A stretch of 42,153 bases of DNA from Candidatus Gastranaerophilales bacterium (GTDB lineage: Bacteria; Cyanobacteriota; Vampirovibrionia; Gastranaerophilales; Gastranaerophilaceae). Of the stretch, positions 42,107 through 42,153 are shown piece after piece. The first letter of the stretch is position 1, and every line of letters begins with the position of its first letter. The DNA is taken from contig CALUYS010000015.1 of the NCBI GenBank assembly GCA_944325065.1, positions 1-42,153 on the forward strand. The letters are read 5' to 3'. Made by a program: the position numbers and the translations under genes. The notes under the pieces were generated by a model that was given only the letters and a program-made list of their open reading frames with translations, did no database searches and was not told the DNA's origin.

Positions 42107-42153
42107 GTGTATGTATATATTTATTTTGAGAAAAATGGGATTTGATTTGGGAT

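Noticed and set aside
1-42153. CRISPR array, insertion sequence or prophage
   Set aside because: No regularly spaced repeats, transposase, integrase or phage structural genes found.

Overview
The window is a strongly AT-rich bacterial chromosome segment that uses the standard code (TGA is a normal stop). The best guess is a gut-type member of the non-photosynthetic cyanobacterial sister lineage (Melainabacteria/Vampirovibrionia, order Gastranaerophilales). The reasons are the low GC, a diderm-type AsmA protein together with CsaB, and several otherwise unrelated proteins with a short Ser-Phe-Gly or Phe-Lys-Gly motif near a polar N-terminus. This assignment is inference; there is no rRNA in the window.

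Layout. 1-388: a small broken gene with a terminator. 389-5331 (minus): a D-2-hydroxyacid dehydrogenase, a dicarboxylate/amino-acid symporter, then a tight unit of a zinc-ribbon protein with a duplicated helical repeat, rimM and trmD. 5506-10594: an orphan solute-binding protein, then rarA, a sugar nucleotidyltransferase and DAHP synthase on plus. 10595-11327: a long non-coding stretch leading to a diguanylate cyclase with a GDEEF variant. 12209-15580 (minus): a large unknown SFG-motif protein and ffh. The ffh/leuS divergent gap holds a small RNA-like element whose layout resembles cyanobacterial Yfr1. 15870-20031 (plus): leuS, folK and a BaiN/HI0933-type flavoprotein.

20026-25554 (minus) is the most unusual region: an array A1-B1-B2-A2-B3'. 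The A genes are SFG-motif proteins with a complete aminoglycoside-phosphotransferase-like kinase core. The B genes have an SFKG motif, one membrane helix and, in the full-length copy, the same C-terminal domain as A. B2 and B3' are truncated. Two identical 585-bp direct repeats lie 1433 bp apart, and a perfect palindrome with covarying arms sits just after the B start codons. 25745-29116 (minus): a second diguanylate cyclase, a TPR membrane protein and a methyltransferase, with a tRNA(CAT) gene upstream. 29328-33094: a large AsmA-like protein and, divergently, a secreted WG-repeat protein.

33137-34391 holds a small ORF and a winged-helix/PD-(D/E)xK nuclease-like gene split by a -1 frameshift at an A7 run, next to tRNA-Val(TAC). 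34672-37514 (minus): csaB, a PfkB sugar kinase and a TPR protein. 37731-38998 (plus): an SFG-motif gene whose start is separated from its body by an out-of-frame AAAC repeat, a likely phase-variable switch, followed by a small membrane protein. 39098-42050 (plus): ilvD and an iron-type alcohol dehydrogenase, closed by a terminator. The last 50 bases show nothing I can support.

Housekeeping genes (trmD, rimM, ffh, leuS, folK, aroF, ilvD, rarA, tRNAs) alternate with lineage-specific envelope or secreted proteins. The accessory part shows several signs of rapid variation: direct repeats, truncated paralogues, a tetranucleotide repeat and a homopolymer frameshift.
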